A stretch of DNA of 64,000 nucleotides from Apoda limacodes (taxonomy: Eukaryota; Arthropoda; Insecta; Lepidoptera; Limacodidae): NCBI GenBank assembly GCA_946406115.1, contig OX291553.1, positions 2,919,001 to 2,983,000 on the forward strand, read 5' to 3'. Under the pieces are notes generated by a model. The model was not told the origin of the DNA. It saw only the letters and a program-made list of their open reading frames with translations, and searched no databases. Below are positions 10,971 through 22,977 of the stretch, piece after piece. Position 1 is the stretch's first letter, and the number at the start of each line of letters is the position of its first letter. Position numbers and translations under genes: made by a program.

Positions 10971-11263
10971 ATTAATGATTACTGCCTAAAAATAAAGAGA
11001 ATAGGAATTGTCATTTCAAAACCTTACTAAAGTTGGGAGTTTAATATCTGACTTAGCAATTGGCACCACATGTTCTTTGTTTTAAAACATTTACATTGAA
11101 TACTTAATTCGCACGCAAAATTTAAGTCATATAAGTTTATTGTGAATGTGGAATGTGATTTATTCTGAAAAAGATTTTTGTAGCTAAATAACACTACAAA
11201 TTCCCTAAAAAAATTTTTTCAGACTTTTTTACGACTTTATCGGCTTGATTTATTTATATATCT

Positions 11264-12649
11264 CCCAACTAACACAACAGGTGACATATGAGTAATATAT
11301 TAGGACCGAGTTTTACCTAAGGTGAAAATTACAGACATTCTTAAGTGGTATATAGTTGCAGGCAACCCATATGCCACCCTAATAGCACAAAAAGGAGAAA
11401 AATAGCAGCCTATTTTCGGTTCTAAATGGGTTCCTTAATAGTTTAAATTATACTCTGTAGTGGAAATTAGAACCGTGGGTGTAAGTTGTGCGTAGCGAAA
11501 GAGTAATTGAATGAGAAACAAAATCGTTCATTCATCAGGTGATAAATAAGTGCTAAAAAATTTTCGAGTGCAAAATCTAATTATTAATTATTTAAAATAA
11601 AATCTAAAAGTAACTTTGAGTGAGACTCGTGTGTAATTAGGTAATTGCTATCGTGTTTTTATTTATTATTAGGTAACTTTAATGTTTTAACATTTAGGTA
11701 GCGTAAAAGACGTTACGATTTATTTTTTAATGTGAATTATATATGATATTTCTTTATAGATTTTCACGCGCCTTTCATTAGATTCAGTTTATTAGAAATA
11801 AATTAAAAAGTAAATATGATTATAACCTCACTTTTTTATTGGTTTTCATAACAAGTGATTTTGGTTATTTAAATTTTATTATATTGTTAAATTACATCCG
11901 TTACAAGTACCACAGTTGAAGTTAGGTGTCAATAACATAATGTCGTATCCAAACTTTCACAATTTTAAAGACCCCATTTTGAAGACATGGTTTGCATCTT
12001 ATAGTTCCAATCCTTACTTATTTACGCCTCATTTAGCACCATGAGGTTTAAACATCACCTATTTGCATACTGTGAATGCAATTGAGTGAATGTTTTAACC
12101 AAAAGTATATTTTACAACAAAAAGCTCCTTAGTAGTTCAAAATAAGTCATTATCGCTTGTTTTGGTTCTTTAAGTTGGCCTTTTGAAACTTATTTATGCG
12201 TTAGGGCGACTTATCAGTACACAGTAGAACTTAGAATTACAGCAACTATAGGTTCTAAAAGAGCCGGAAAATAACCCAGTTTAGCACTACTACAGGTGGT
12301 AGGACGATCCTTTACACCACCTATTTGAAACTTTAAGTGCCACATTAGGATTTAATGTAACTTATTTCTAAAAGTTGCATATCAGTGATTTTAAAACCTT
12401 GTTTGCTACCACTGGTGCTACATTAGTGGCAAATATAGCTTATTTACAGTTATAGTAGCAATGTATTCCACCACAAGACATATAGGGGAAGCTAAATACA
12501 AACATATGCAAATGCGAGTGAATTTAAGTACTCATTTGCATCTTCGAGACCACCTTACAACTGAAAGATTTTTCTGACACTCTTATACTACCTATTTAGA
12601 ACTAAAAGCCGTAAGGTAAGCTGTAAAAATCACTAATGTGCTAGTTGGG
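11264..12649. mobile_element. Candidate DNA element with CCCAACTA termini
   Basis: The left end CCCAACTAACACAACAG (11264) and the reverse complement of the right end CCCAACTAGCACATTAG (from 12649) match at 14 of 17 positions. The 1.39-kb interior is non-coding. It has recurring subterminal words such as TTCTAAAT-GG and TTTGCAT in both orientations. No target duplication is evident and I do not recognise the superfamily. Chance similarity of the ends cannot be excluded. Confidence 0.5.
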
Positions 12650-14351
12650 CTGTACCTCAGAGGTAAACAGTAATAAGTCCAGTTTTTCAAAATACGGTTT
12701 TTTCCAGATTCGTTATGTACGATCAATTCTCGATCTAATGGTTTATAATAATAAGATCTCCTGCAACTTATTTATAAAATACCCAGTTTGAATTAGTAAT
12801 AAGTAACATGATCACTTTGGGGTAAAACATTACATGGTACGATATCATTGATTACCTTTAAACGGATACGTAATGAGTAACAAAGTCACTAATTTATACT
12901 TAACTGTTGACTTGTGACTTATGTCTACCGACACCTCTCCTGAAAAATGGTCAAAGCTTTTATTTCCACAAGTTATGAACACTAAATCATAAAATTTTAG
13001 ACAGTTCTTTGAACAAAAGCACATTTATAATGTGAGATAAATCGGTAGCAGGCCGCGAGGTGGTGGTAATGAGTTGGCGTCTGGACTAGTGAAATGGTTT
13101 CTTCATGTCATTATTAGGTCTGACAACTGCGCTGGACAAAAAGTTTGAAGCAGTTTGAAATAAATATCATCGAAAAAGTAAGAAGATTTGCGGAAATTAT
13201 TGCAATTTCGAACAATTTTTTATTATAAAATGTTACCGTGGGGACAGTGTTGGTGATTTTCCTGAGGAGAATGCAAATAATAAATAGGTTTCCACTTTAG
13301 ATTTATTTTTACGTATTATCTTTTACTTTGAGCGTATAAAGCTATTTTTGTTAGTAACATACTAATAAAATAAAGATTTTTCAAGTATTTGTTTATTTGT
13401 AACTATCTTGTTAATATTTTGGACTGATTACTATTAGACTATTAGTGTTAAAGGCAACAGTAAAAATTGTTTGGGAGTTAAAAAATTTGAAGTCCAGTGT
13501 TATAAGTTTCCGAGGGTTTTTATTAATTTTTGTTTACCTCAGCTTGTATGTTATAAAAACATATCAAAATGGGATTTTATTTTATGCCGTTACGATTCAA
13601 ACACAAAGAGTTGTGATAGTATGAAACGAAAATCTTGTAATACACTTTCTATGGTATGTATATTTCACTGACTACTAACTTACTTATTTTGTGCCTAAAT
13701 GCGTAATAGATCTAAAAGATATTTGATCATTATGAACATAAAGTCTTCAGTATCGGTTACTCCTACTCTATAAAAAGTACCTATTAGCTAAATATATTAC
13801 AAATGATATCGCTTCGACTTTCAATATGGTTTTGGTAAAATAAAGGAAACATAAATGTAATTCATTACGGAGCGCGCCGTTCAACAGCTACCTATCTTTA
13901 TTACCTCGTAAACACTTTTTAAAAGTTAATTTACATTCAAGTACGAGGGTAACTAATGTCTTAAAACTTTTATCAAAATAGGGTACTCGTGTCTAAATTT
14001 CTAATACCTGCTAAAGTGGCTCGTGTACACCTTGAAGTTGTTGATAACATTTTCCTATACGAGGTTAAAGAATATACTACTAAATGTATAAAATTCAAGA
14101 CTTGAATATTAGTACTTACTTACGTATTGCACGCGTTTTCAGCTTCGTAAATAGCATACTAGCATATTTTTTGTAACTAACCTTCATACATCCCTAATGT
14201 GAAGCTACTTGACTACTGCAGTTAGTTTCGGTGAGGGTTGATTTAATTAGTTTATAAATGTATACACGCAGCCCTTGTGCGTAGGATTAACTAAGTGTAA
14301 GACGGGCCAGAGCCATTACCATCTTAATTTTTTGTTTGTTGGAAACTATAT
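12650..14351. other. AT-rich intergenic DNA
   Basis: No gene is supported. A 66-codon frame at 13471-13671 has no recognisable domain and is probably chance. Confidence 0.45.
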
Positions 14352-14430
14352 TGAAAGTTAAGCAACGATGGGCTTAGTTAGTCTTAGATTGGATGGGGGA
14401 CCACTTAACGGCACACTTCTTGTTTTTGTT
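14352..14430 (+). pseudogene. 5S rRNA-derived fragment, second copy
   Basis: GAAAGTTAAGCAACGATGGG and GATTGGATGGGGGACC match the box A and box C parts of 5S rRNA. The 5' half is missing. The end ACTTAACGGCACA resembles CCTTAGTGGCACA of the copy at 2593 and not genuine 5S, which ties the two into one dispersed family. Confidence 0.65.
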
Positions 14431-15190
14431 TGTGTTCGTAAATTACGTTATATAGCATTTTCTTCAAACTTATGTTCGTCCAATAAATATTCAACATAAC
14501 TAAATTAGCAACACATTTGGTTTTCTTGAAATATCTAAAATAGATTAAGTATTTACAGTCAAAATAATTTTACACCTTAGCTATATCTTGGTTCCTTGTA
14601 CCATATCCATCACTCGCACAATATTCCCGCTCGCCCGTGTTTCCCGCACAGCTCCGGCCGCGCCCGTCGGCCGCTGTGAGGAGGTAATATATCACTCTTT
14701 GTGAGCAGCGCTGACTCACGCCCCAACTTTCCTCACTTCGCCCCATAAATTATTTATCATAGCCACTGTTATGATTTACATAATAGACTGGAGATTTTTT
14801 TTTTGATGTTATTAATAGTCGTGGATTGTTAGTGATGTGACGCAACGCAACAGCGCTGAACACAGCACGGATTTTGTTTTATCTTTCCTTGTGAACGTTT
14901 TGATTTAAAGGTTATTTGGATTCTCTGAAAGTGGCTAATGATTTTTGTCGCCCACGCTTATGACATTGTAAATTATTATTTGCTGGATTATTAGTTTTGT
15001 GATTTTTTTTATTATCGTTATTTAATGTTATATACGAAAGTGTTTATTAATTATTTTAAATCTGAACTAAGAAAATACAAATTCTGTGTATTTCATTCCC
15101 ATTCAACATCGTTGTGATATCAAACAAAGGGTTAGAGTAATAAACAAAAGCTTCTTAATGACTTCTATTTAATATGGCCATAATCAGGGA
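14431..15190. other. Intergenic DNA with a GC-rich island at 14620-14760
   Basis: No ORF. The island contains CCGGCCGCGCCCGTCGGCCG and CCCCATAAATTATTTATCAT. Candidate regulatory sequence by composition only. Confidence 0.3.
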
Positions 15191-15810
15191 TATAACGCAT
15201 GCAGATATTTTCATATCCTCGTATGCAAAAGCGGGTGCGGATTTTTGTGAATTTAAAGAATAAATTACTACTTAATAAAATTTTCAATATGAACATTTAG
15301 AAATTGGAGCATTGTATTTAATAAACGGTAATGACTCTAAGAAATATTCATAACTGCTCAACGAATCAAACATGTGTTCAAATCTTGTCCAAAGTCAAGT
15401 GCTTCCTATTCAGCAATCAGCAAAATTACCATTCGCGCACCCACGTGTCACTCGCATTTTAATTTACACAATAACTTGTCACAACTTGCACTACTTCCGC
15501 ATCCGTAAAAGCTCCACATTATTTTTTGCAAATGCTGATGCGGGTGTCTAAGTCAATGCCGATTTTCTGCAATTTCAGATGCAGATGCAGATTCCCGATA
15601 AAAAAAATCTCGCGCGATTTTTTTTTATATCGGGAATTTCTCGTAATGTGCGCCCGGCCTTTATATTTCTTACATTCATTCATTATTTGTTTATCAACAG
15701 CTGTATTTAGTAAGTTCTTATCTTAAGATGTAATGGGAGCAGTTCGTAACGGATATACAAAGGCCAGGGATTTTGCAGATATTTGCATCTGCATCTGAAA
15801 TTTATACTTT
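15191..15810. repeat. Dispersed repeat with GCAGATGCAGAT words and a palindrome
   Basis: Words such as CAGATGCAGATGCAGATTCC and TTTGCATCTGCATCTG recur in both orientations between 15200 and 15800. At about 15592-15641 a near-perfect palindrome reads ATTCCCGATA, an A/T tract, CGCGCG, the matching tract and TATCGGGAAT. The 66-codon frame across it is a by-product of the repeat. Confidence 0.5.
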
Positions 15811-17238
15811 TTTAGAAAAGTTCTCAGTCAAGTTAGCTTTTTACATGTTAAATTTCAAGTTTCTGGACCCAGCAGTTTGGGCTGTGCGTTGAGATGTCAG
15901 GGAGTCAGTTTCTTTTTTTATAGTAAACAGATTCAAGATTGTTATTACCGGTTTCAAAATGATTATACATCTAATATACCTATTGAAACAGCTAACTATC
16001 TCGTTGTCGGCAATAACCTTCAAAATTAATAGCCACTTGTAAAGTTTTTGCACATTTCCTGACTCTGTCCATCATTCCATAAAATTTATCACCGTCAAGA
16101 CACTGAAATGCCATTCGATTGCCACTTTACTAGGAGTCGAGAGTTATTTATGGTTTCCTTTGGTCGATTTCAGAGCAACTATAGTAGAGGAAGTCACCAC
16201 TTATAAACTCGAAGTCGAATGGATTTTGAATTCCACTTACGCTTAAATTACTCGTTTTAATGTGTAATTTAAGTGATATTTTATTTGTCCCACTAAATGC
16301 ACTATGCGTCAATGTGTTACGTACGCGTACGGGGCAGCAGTAAACATGTCCTTGTTAGCTCGTCATTTGGATGCTCTTAAAACATTACACAGTTTTGTGT
16401 TTAAGTGTTGGTGTTCCTTTTAAGTATTATGTATTTGTATAGCCATTTTAAAGTAACCGACTTGTTCAAGATAGATATTTAAATTAACTTCTAAATAATC
16501 ATATTGTCTCGTATATTTAAGTTTTCTCTAAGAAAACATATTTTATTTTTAATGTTGAAATTATACTTACCAACATAACACAAAATTTATATAATTGCAT
16601 TTATGGAAAATCCAAAAGTTTTGAAAATTCTGCGTACTTAACTACTTTCAGTCTTAACAACGCCAGCACATTGAAATTATCTACCGATGAATTTGCACTG
16701 TCGTGCTGTTTGTCTTTACTTTTTATCTTATTAGTGATTATAAACATCTTAGATTACGTAATAACAATAAGTAACGTATATTTAATAAAGCGTTTAAAGT
16801 TTTGTAGGGTCAATTTCCCTAATTACGGCCCCTTCTTTTATCTTAATCATCTCGGCCAGTAAATGATGTTCTTAATCGTTAACAAGGCATTATATCAACA
16901 GACATAATTTATTTGTTTTAAGACTTTACCATGCAAACTTTAACTATATATATATTTATACAACCGATTAAAAAAGATATTACGTTAGGTTATATGGGTA
17001 TTTCCTTGTTCTTTTTATTATTTTTGTTTAAAAACTGAAACTTATAATGTGGCAATATTTAATATAATTAAATAATTATAAACACAGTGTCCCACAGAGT
17101 TGCATTAATGAGGCTTATTAAGCATTTTGTAAATAATGTATTTCATCGAAACAAGTGAAGTGGCTGAGCTTAGCTTAGGCTAATTAAAAATACTTAATAA
17201 ATCCATTCAAATTAAGAGATTGCTTTTACTTTCCTTGT
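15811..17238. other. AT-rich intergenic DNA
   Basis: I see no gene, RNA or clear repeat. Short frames at 15841-16053 and 16671-16862 show no recognisable family. Confidence 0.4.
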
Positions 17239-17261
17239 CTCGGCCTTGTAAGGCCGAGATT
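17239..17261. repeat. Short perfect inverted repeat
   Basis: TCTCGGCCTT and AAGGCCGAGA pair perfectly across a 2-nt loop. A T-rich stretch follows. No promoter or gene context suggests a terminator. Confidence 0.6.
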
Positions 17262-18094
17262 TGTATTTTTGTATTAAAAAAGCAACCTAACCTTAGCCCC
17301 ATTATTCCTCTAAAACGAATTAAAATCAAAAATTCAATTTACAAAAAAAAATATTCGAAATAGGTCCAAAACAGGAAGATAACTATTGTAAGCTATTTAC
17401 AATTAGAAATACATATTTTCAGACAGCATTTCGTCACATCGCTTACCGATTTCAGAATTGCGCCGTGGTGCGCCTCGCCGGCTTCTGCACACTAGTCTAG
17501 AAGACCGCAGTGTACGACATAACGACGCCATATTACATACATTAAAAATAAGATATAAAAAAGGCGTGATTGTTATATTATAACAAGTTGAAACGTTTTT
17601 GGAGCCGAAATTAGGCGGGTGCCGAGGCTAGGTCGTTTAACCCTACCGAGTGTCTTACTAGATATTGTTAGTAGAAATCTAACAAGTAAATTATGAGTAT
17701 GTACTATTTGTACCTACACTACGTAGTAATAATAACTTAGTGGCCGATTATATAGGTAGGTTTGTAACAGTAATCCAAAAGTCAATTTACCTAAATAAAA
17801 AATTTGACACTTTTTTTTCCTTTAACACTTTGTAACAATTTTTATAGGTACTACTTCTGGAACTGTATTGTATCGTCACTCTCACAACTTTGAACATGAA
17901 TACTCTCGGAGGATGAAGAAAATTTAAATGATGTTAATTTCTTCTGTGGCGAATCATACTATTCCTAGCCAGTAGGTATATTTTGAGCTTGTATTATGTT
18001 ATTGTGTCCTAAGTAATACGAATATGGAGGTTAATGCAAACATCTAGGTATTGTTTGTTTGATTTTGTAAAATATAAAACGCTTAGGTTGTGCA

Positions 18095-18175
18095 ATGATC
18101 TTCCTACGAGGTTTTCTCTCTAGGGACTACAGTATGGGGTTCTTCACGAAACAATTAGATTTTTAAAGGAGTAAC
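18095..18175 (+). pseudogene. Fragment of the 20-kb LINE family
   Basis: GGACTACAGTATGGGGTTCT and TTAGATTTTTAAAGGAG match the C-terminal coding end of the LINE at 20376 (AAGGACTACAGTATGGAGTT onward). It is degenerate, with in-frame stops, and lacks the 3' tail. Confidence 0.65.
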
Positions 18176-18769
18176 AACTAACAACATAACATGGAATACT
18201 TTAATTTCGGTTAACAGGGCAAAAGCAAGTTATAATAATGTAAATAAAAAAGGTTTGTATATTTTGAGTTTTTTTGCTCAAGTGGCTGAACGTATTGATT
18301 AAGGCTGGGACTTCAAGCGTCCGGAATCAAATTTTTCAATCCAAAAAATATATTTTGGCGTGATATCGAAGTCGGTGTAGGTTCTAACAGAAATTATCTC
18401 AGTTGGCCGCCAGAAGTTCAGCACTTGCGTTAGATAGCTATCGCGATATTTTTTGTTTTAAACGAAAGTGTTTTCAGTAGTTGAGATTGTATTCAGCTCC
18501 ATGTGGTCGTTAACAAAAAACAAAATTATAAAAAAAATTTAGAATCACTCCAGGATCCATTATTTTTATTATTAATTAAATGCACTCATGCGTCCATTGG
18601 CATTGCGATTTACGCTGGCCCAAAAACCGGAAAAAAAAGAGTTGTTTACGGGTAAAATTCGGGCTCAGGTGGCTACGGGTGCTATTTAGTCTATGCAGAG
18701 AATATTCAAATGACTGCTTGAGCGACGGATTGGATACGGGCTTATCTTAGGCCATTTCTTATAGTTTGT
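18176..18769. other. Intergenic DNA
   Basis: Nothing coding is seen. Confidence 0.4.
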
Positions 18770-19270
18770 AAGCCAGATAGTATATTTTGTCAGTCATTTC
18801 CTCTCAAGCGATAACTCGTGAAATGCTTCAGAGAGTTGTATTTATGCAGCATGGAAACGTCAGCTGCCGCTCCGTGGGTGGGTGGGGCAGTGGCAGCCTC
18901 TTAATCGCGTAAAAAAATTTTTTTTTTTTCAATCATTTCCTTCCGACTGAAAATTTGTTAAGTGATAGTTTACGCAGTTATTGGAAGATAAAAAAGTCAG
19001 CTGGTCGTACCGTGGTGGATTATAAGTCAGCTGGTCACACGAACATGCAAAAAAATTTTTCGTTCAGTGATGTTCTCTCAGTTGAAAATGTGTCAGATGA
19101 TAGTTTACATGCTATATAAATAAAAACGTCAGCTGGCTATATGTCGGTGGAAAGGTTGTCAGCTGATGCAGTGAAATGTGGACCATGGAAGCCAGACGTG
19201 AGTGCCGATCGCTTATTTAAACGTCAGCTGACGGGTGATTACTGAACGAAAAAATTTTTCACAATCGGTA
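18770..19270. repeat. Imperfect repeats carrying GTCAGCTG
   Basis: GTCAGCTG occurs six times between 18858 and 19231. Three units of roughly 100-140 bp share the order TTCAGTGAT-TTCTCTCAGTTGAAAAT, TGATAGTTTACA and GTCAGCTGG. The last part is inverted: TACTGAACGAAAAAATTTTT near 19243 is the reverse of AAAAAAATTTTTCGTTCAGT near 19050. The wording is known to me from lepidopteran dispersed repeats; the superfamily is not clear. Confidence 0.65.
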
Positions 19271-19426
19271 CAGGTAATATTTCAGGTGTATTACATTTAT
19301 TTGGCTCTGAGTCTGCACACTGGCTCGCGCGGTTCAGAAAAATAAATGGTAGTAGTTGTGCGGTGCGCCGATAAATTGACAGACGGTGCATGTGCATGGA
19401 GTGTCGCGCGGACAGACGGACGGACG

Positions 19427-19464
19427 GTTGACAGGTGACAGGTGACAGGGGACAGGGGACATGT
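19427..19464. repeat. GACAGGN heptamer array
   Basis: Five heptamers of the GACAGGT/GACAGGG type follow a GACGGACGGACGG run. Compare the reverse-strand heptamers near 2215-2265. Confidence 0.8.
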
Positions 19465-19469
19465 CAAAG

Positions 19470-20375
19470 CAAACTGATTTTCTTTCGTTTTTTGATGCAT
19501 CCGTGAATGTTTTTACAAAACCAGTTATTTTTAACTTTAATTATTTTGTACCGCGTTTTGTCTGTGGGTTCCTTGTCTAGTGTATAAAATGTTTTCTTTA
19601 TTAACTAATCTACCAGAGTGGTCTGTGACAGAACCTTTTGTCTGTTTGTTTACATTTTACACTAAAATTATACCACATATTGACACAAGAGGCACCCAAA
19701 CATATTGAAAATCTTATTACAAGCCAAAGCTTTAATCCACGCTAATTCTCAAATACCTCTCTGAAATGACTTCTCAGTCTTAAAACAATATGTAAGTGTA
19801 AACCAATCCGCCACAAACAAGATCAGACGGAACCTAAATAAACAATTCCTGCTCGAAACCCCTGTCTTCTTGCGCCGCTAACTGCGTCACAAATAACGGT
19901 TTCTTAGCAAAACTAACACGTCATACATACACATTTTATTTTTTGACCAAACACACTATTTTAACATTCATTTCATCATTATAAGAGCTTAAAAATGACA
20001 AGCGTGATCTTAAAGAAAGTTTAGAGTTTCGCGAAATCTTGCCTATTGCTCTATTAGCAGCTTTTAAAGCTTACAAGTTTCTTGATACTCGGATATTTAG
20101 TTGAAGTCGTCAGCCAAATCCAAACATAAAATAATGAATTAATGCCAAGATTTAAAAAAAATGGTGAACTTCTAAGAGTGAACCGTTTAAACGCAAATAA
20201 GTTGATGCGGTAGGTACGTGTCAATTAATGGGTAGTCCAGTCATAATTTTTTTTTTGAGATGCCTACTCAAATAAACAGACAAACAGAAAACTGACAAAC
20301 AGGTAATGAACAATGTGCTTTAGTGGCCAACACTTGCGATTTTGTCTATATTACGTATAGTTAGGCTCTGTTATA
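19470..20375. other. Intergenic DNA before the LINE
   Basis: No gene is seen. The last bases (to 20375) are the target-side flank of the LINE insertion. Confidence 0.45.
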
Positions 20376-21935
20376 GCGTTACTTTCTCTAGACGTTCATA
20401 AGTCGAGTGGGCCAGACGGTATACCAGCAGTGGTGCTTAAGCAGTGTGCTCCTGAGTTATGTCCTGTACTCACGCGCCTCTTCGCGCTTTCCTACCATAC
20501 TAGGCAATTTCCGTCTTCATGGAAGACTGCGAATGTGCACCCGGTGCCCAAAAAGGGCGATAGATCAGATCCATCGAATTACAGGCCTATCGCTATTACC
20601 TCTCTCCTCTCTAAGGTGATGGAGCGTGTGATCAACACACAGCTTCTAAGATACCTAGAAGTACACGATCTGGTCAGTGACCGTCAATATGGCTTTCGCC
20701 ACGGTCGCTCGACTGGTGACCTTCTAGTGTATCTCACACACCGATGGGCACTAGCCATTGAGAGTCAGGGGGAGGCATTGGCATGTAGCCTGGACATAGC
20801 GAAGGCGTTCGATCGGGTCTGGCACCGCGGTCTTCTATCGAAGTTGCCATCTTACGGAGTGCCCGAGGGTTTGTGCAAATGGGTGGCTAGCTTTTTGTCC
20901 GGCAGACGCATACGAGCCGTAGTTGACGGTAGTTGCTCTGATAGCATGGACATTAATGCTGGTGTCTCGCAAGGCTCTGTGCTGTCTCCTACGCTGTTTC
21001 TACTGCATATCAATGACATGTTGGACATCAACAACATACATTGCTATGCAGATGACAGTACTGAAGACGCTTTTTACACGGGTCGTGCAAACATCCCTCG
21101 TTCCGTTGTGGAGAAAAACCGCGGAGAACTTGTGTCTCAAATCGAGACCACACTGTCCCAGGTCTCTGACTGGGGACGGGTAAACTTGGTCCGATTCAAC
21201 CCTACAAAGACACAAGTGTGCGCGTTCACCGCTAAGAAAACTCCATTCACTGTAGTCCCACAATTCCAGAACACTCCCCTCTCCATCTCCAAGAGCATTG
21301 GGATCCTTGGTGTCGACATCTCCAGCGATGTTCAGTTCCGAGATCATTTATCAGATAAGGTGAAGCTGGCGTCCAAAAAACTTGGTGTACTCAACAGAGC
21401 GAAGCACTACTTTACGTCGGGGCAAAGGTTGTTACTTTACAAGTCGCAAGTTCGGCCCCATATGGAGTACTGCTGCCATCTCTGGGCAGGTGCACCCGGA
21501 TACCAGCTTGGCCCTTTTGACTCGGTTCAACGACGGGCTGTGAGAATTGTCGACGATTCCAAACTCACTTGCGGTATCGAGCCCTTAAGTCTGAGGAGAG
21601 ACGTTGCCTCACTGTGTGTGTTCTACCGCTTGTACAATGGGTTGTGTTCTGAGGAATTGTTCGAAATGATGTCCACGGCTACTTTCTACCATCGCACCGC
21701 TCGCCATCGGCAGGGAATCCATTCTCACACTTCAGAACCTAAATGGTCGCGTATAGAGCGGTTTCAGAGAAACTTCCTCCCGCGAATGCTTAAGTTGTGG
21801 AATGAGCTCCCTGCCAAGGTATTCTGCAAGGACTACAGTATGGAGTTCTTCAAGAAAGAAGTTATTAGATTTCTGAAGGGTCGGCAACGCGCAAGTGATA
21901 CCCCTGGTGTTGCAAGCGTCCATAGGCTACGGTGA
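20376..21935 (+). CDS. LINE reverse transcriptase, 5'-truncated but open
   Basis: A 519-codon open frame runs from the truncation point to a TGA at 21933-21935. It has no start codon of its own: the frame enters with ALLSLDVHKSSGPDGIPAVV, which is RT domain already. RT motifs in order: SSWKTANVHPVPKKGDRSDP, NYRPIAITSLLSK, AFDRVWH (first catalytic Asp), GVSQGSVLSPTLF, and HCYADDS (catalytic YADD). The C-terminal part has PHMEYCCHLWAGAP, QRRAVRIVDD and LKLWNELPAKVF, as in BS-like/CR1-Jockey elements. The endonuclease is absent here but part of it survives in the 35-kb copy. The unbroken frame and long A tail suggest recent insertion. It cannot be a complete active element. Confidence 0.93.
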   Translation, partial: ALLSLDVHKSSGPDGIPAVVLKQCAPELCPVLTRLFALSYHTRQFPSSWKTANVHPVPKKGDRSDPSNYRPIAITSLLSKVMERVINTQLLRYLEVHDLVSDRQYGFRHGRSTGDLLVYLTHRWALAIESQGEALACSLDIAKAFDRVWHRGLLSKLPSYGVPEGLCKWVASFLSGRRIRAVVDGSCSDSMDINAGVSQGSVLSPTLFLLHINDMLDINNIHCYADDSTEDAFYTGRANIPRSVVEKNRGELVSQIETTLSQVSDWGRVNLVRFNPTKTQVCAFTAKKTPFTVVPQFQNTPLSISKSIGILGVDISSDVQFRDHLSDKVKLASKKLGVLNRAKHYFTSGQRLLLYKSQVRPHMEYCCHLWAGAPGYQLGPFDSVQRRAVRIVDDSKLTCGIEPLSLRRDVASLCVFYRLYNGLCSEELFEMMSTATFYHRTARHRQGIHSHTSEPKWSRIERFQRNFLPRMLKLWNELPAKVFCKDYSMEFFKKEVIRFLKGRQRASDTPGVASVHRLR

Positions 21936-22008
21936 CCGCTTACCATCGGGCGGGCCGTAAGCTTGTTTGCCACCTTAGTGGTATTAAAAAAAAAAAAAAA
22001 AAAAAAAA
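20376..22008 (+). mobile_element. 5'-truncated LINE insertion with poly(A) tail
   Basis: The element comprises the RT frame, a 50-nt 3' UTR (CTTACCATCGGGCGGGCCGT) and 23 A residues at 21986-22008. The left boundary at about 20376 is where similarity with the copies at 35 and 55 kb starts. Five-prime truncation is typical of target-primed reverse transcription. I could not identify a target duplication. Confidence 0.92.
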
Positions 22009-22301
22009 CGTAGTACAAAAAACTGAAATCAAAATCTTACTCCGATAACCTAAAAATAAGCAAACTTCCTTACTCATCAAATAGTCGCCGTAGGAATCCC
22101 CACCGGGAACCATATCAAGGGGGGTGGAGCTGCGGGTAAAAGATTGTCAAACTGATAAAAATTTATCTTTGAAATTATGATTTATAAAATACCGGCCATT
22201 TTTATACTCGTTTGTTTTTTGTTATTGTCACCTTAAAATAATACTATCTTTATGTCAAAGCTCCAGCACAATCGGAAGTACCATAGACATTTAATGATCT
22301 A

Positions 22302-22319
22302 TGAGTGAGTGAGTGAGTG
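22302..22319. repeat. (GAGT)n microsatellite
   Basis: Four to five GAGT units in AT-rich intergenic DNA. Confidence 0.85.
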
Positions 22320-22727
22320 CATTAAATTGTGATTACTTGACTTTCATATCGTGAAATTTTAAGTAGTTCTTGTCGTTGGTAATCATAACCTCCGTGTAAA
22401 AAATCAGTTCAATATCTGAAACAAAAACGTGGATACAGTTGGTTGAAATAGTTTTACTACAATTTGATAGTTATTGTGCTTGGACCTTCAAAACGTTTCT
22501 AAATTGAATGAGTAAATTGGTCACTTACTTGAGTGTATATTTCGATACATCAAAACATTGCTTATGACGCACATGTATAGACTGCGTTAACTTGCTGAGA
22601 CAGGCAAGTTTTGCAACAGGCACACTTTGGCACAGGCACACTTTCAGATTAAATTAAAAAAAATCATGCTTATGAATTAAATTATCCATTACGAAAAGTA
22701 AGCCTGCTTTTTAAAAGTAATGTTTTT

Positions 22728-22917
22728 CACTAGATCGACAGCATCCGACTAGCCATATGTGACGACATTTTACTAGATCAACAGCATCCGACTAGCCATA
22801 TGTGACGACATTTCACTAGATCGACAGCATCCGACTAGCGATATGTGACGACATTTCACTAGATCGACAGCATCCGACTAGCCATATCTGACGACATTTT
22901 ACTAGATCGACAGCATT
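22728..22917. repeat. 43-bp minisatellite, 4.4 copies
   Basis: Units start at 22728, 22771, 22814, 22857 and 22900 (partial). The unit begins YACTAGATCGACAGCATCCG and contains CGACTAGCCATATGTGACG. Copies differ at only a few positions, so expansion is recent. The period is not a multiple of three and no ORF results. Confidence 0.95.
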
Positions 22918-22977
22918 TCGCACCTTACCTTACCTCACAATTTTTTTGTCTAGTCTGCCTCGTAGTCGCAGACAGCC

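Noticed and set aside
20852..22018. Several 60-115-codon frames on the minus strand and other plus frames across the LINE
   Set aside because: They are shadows of the RT reading frame and encode no known domain.
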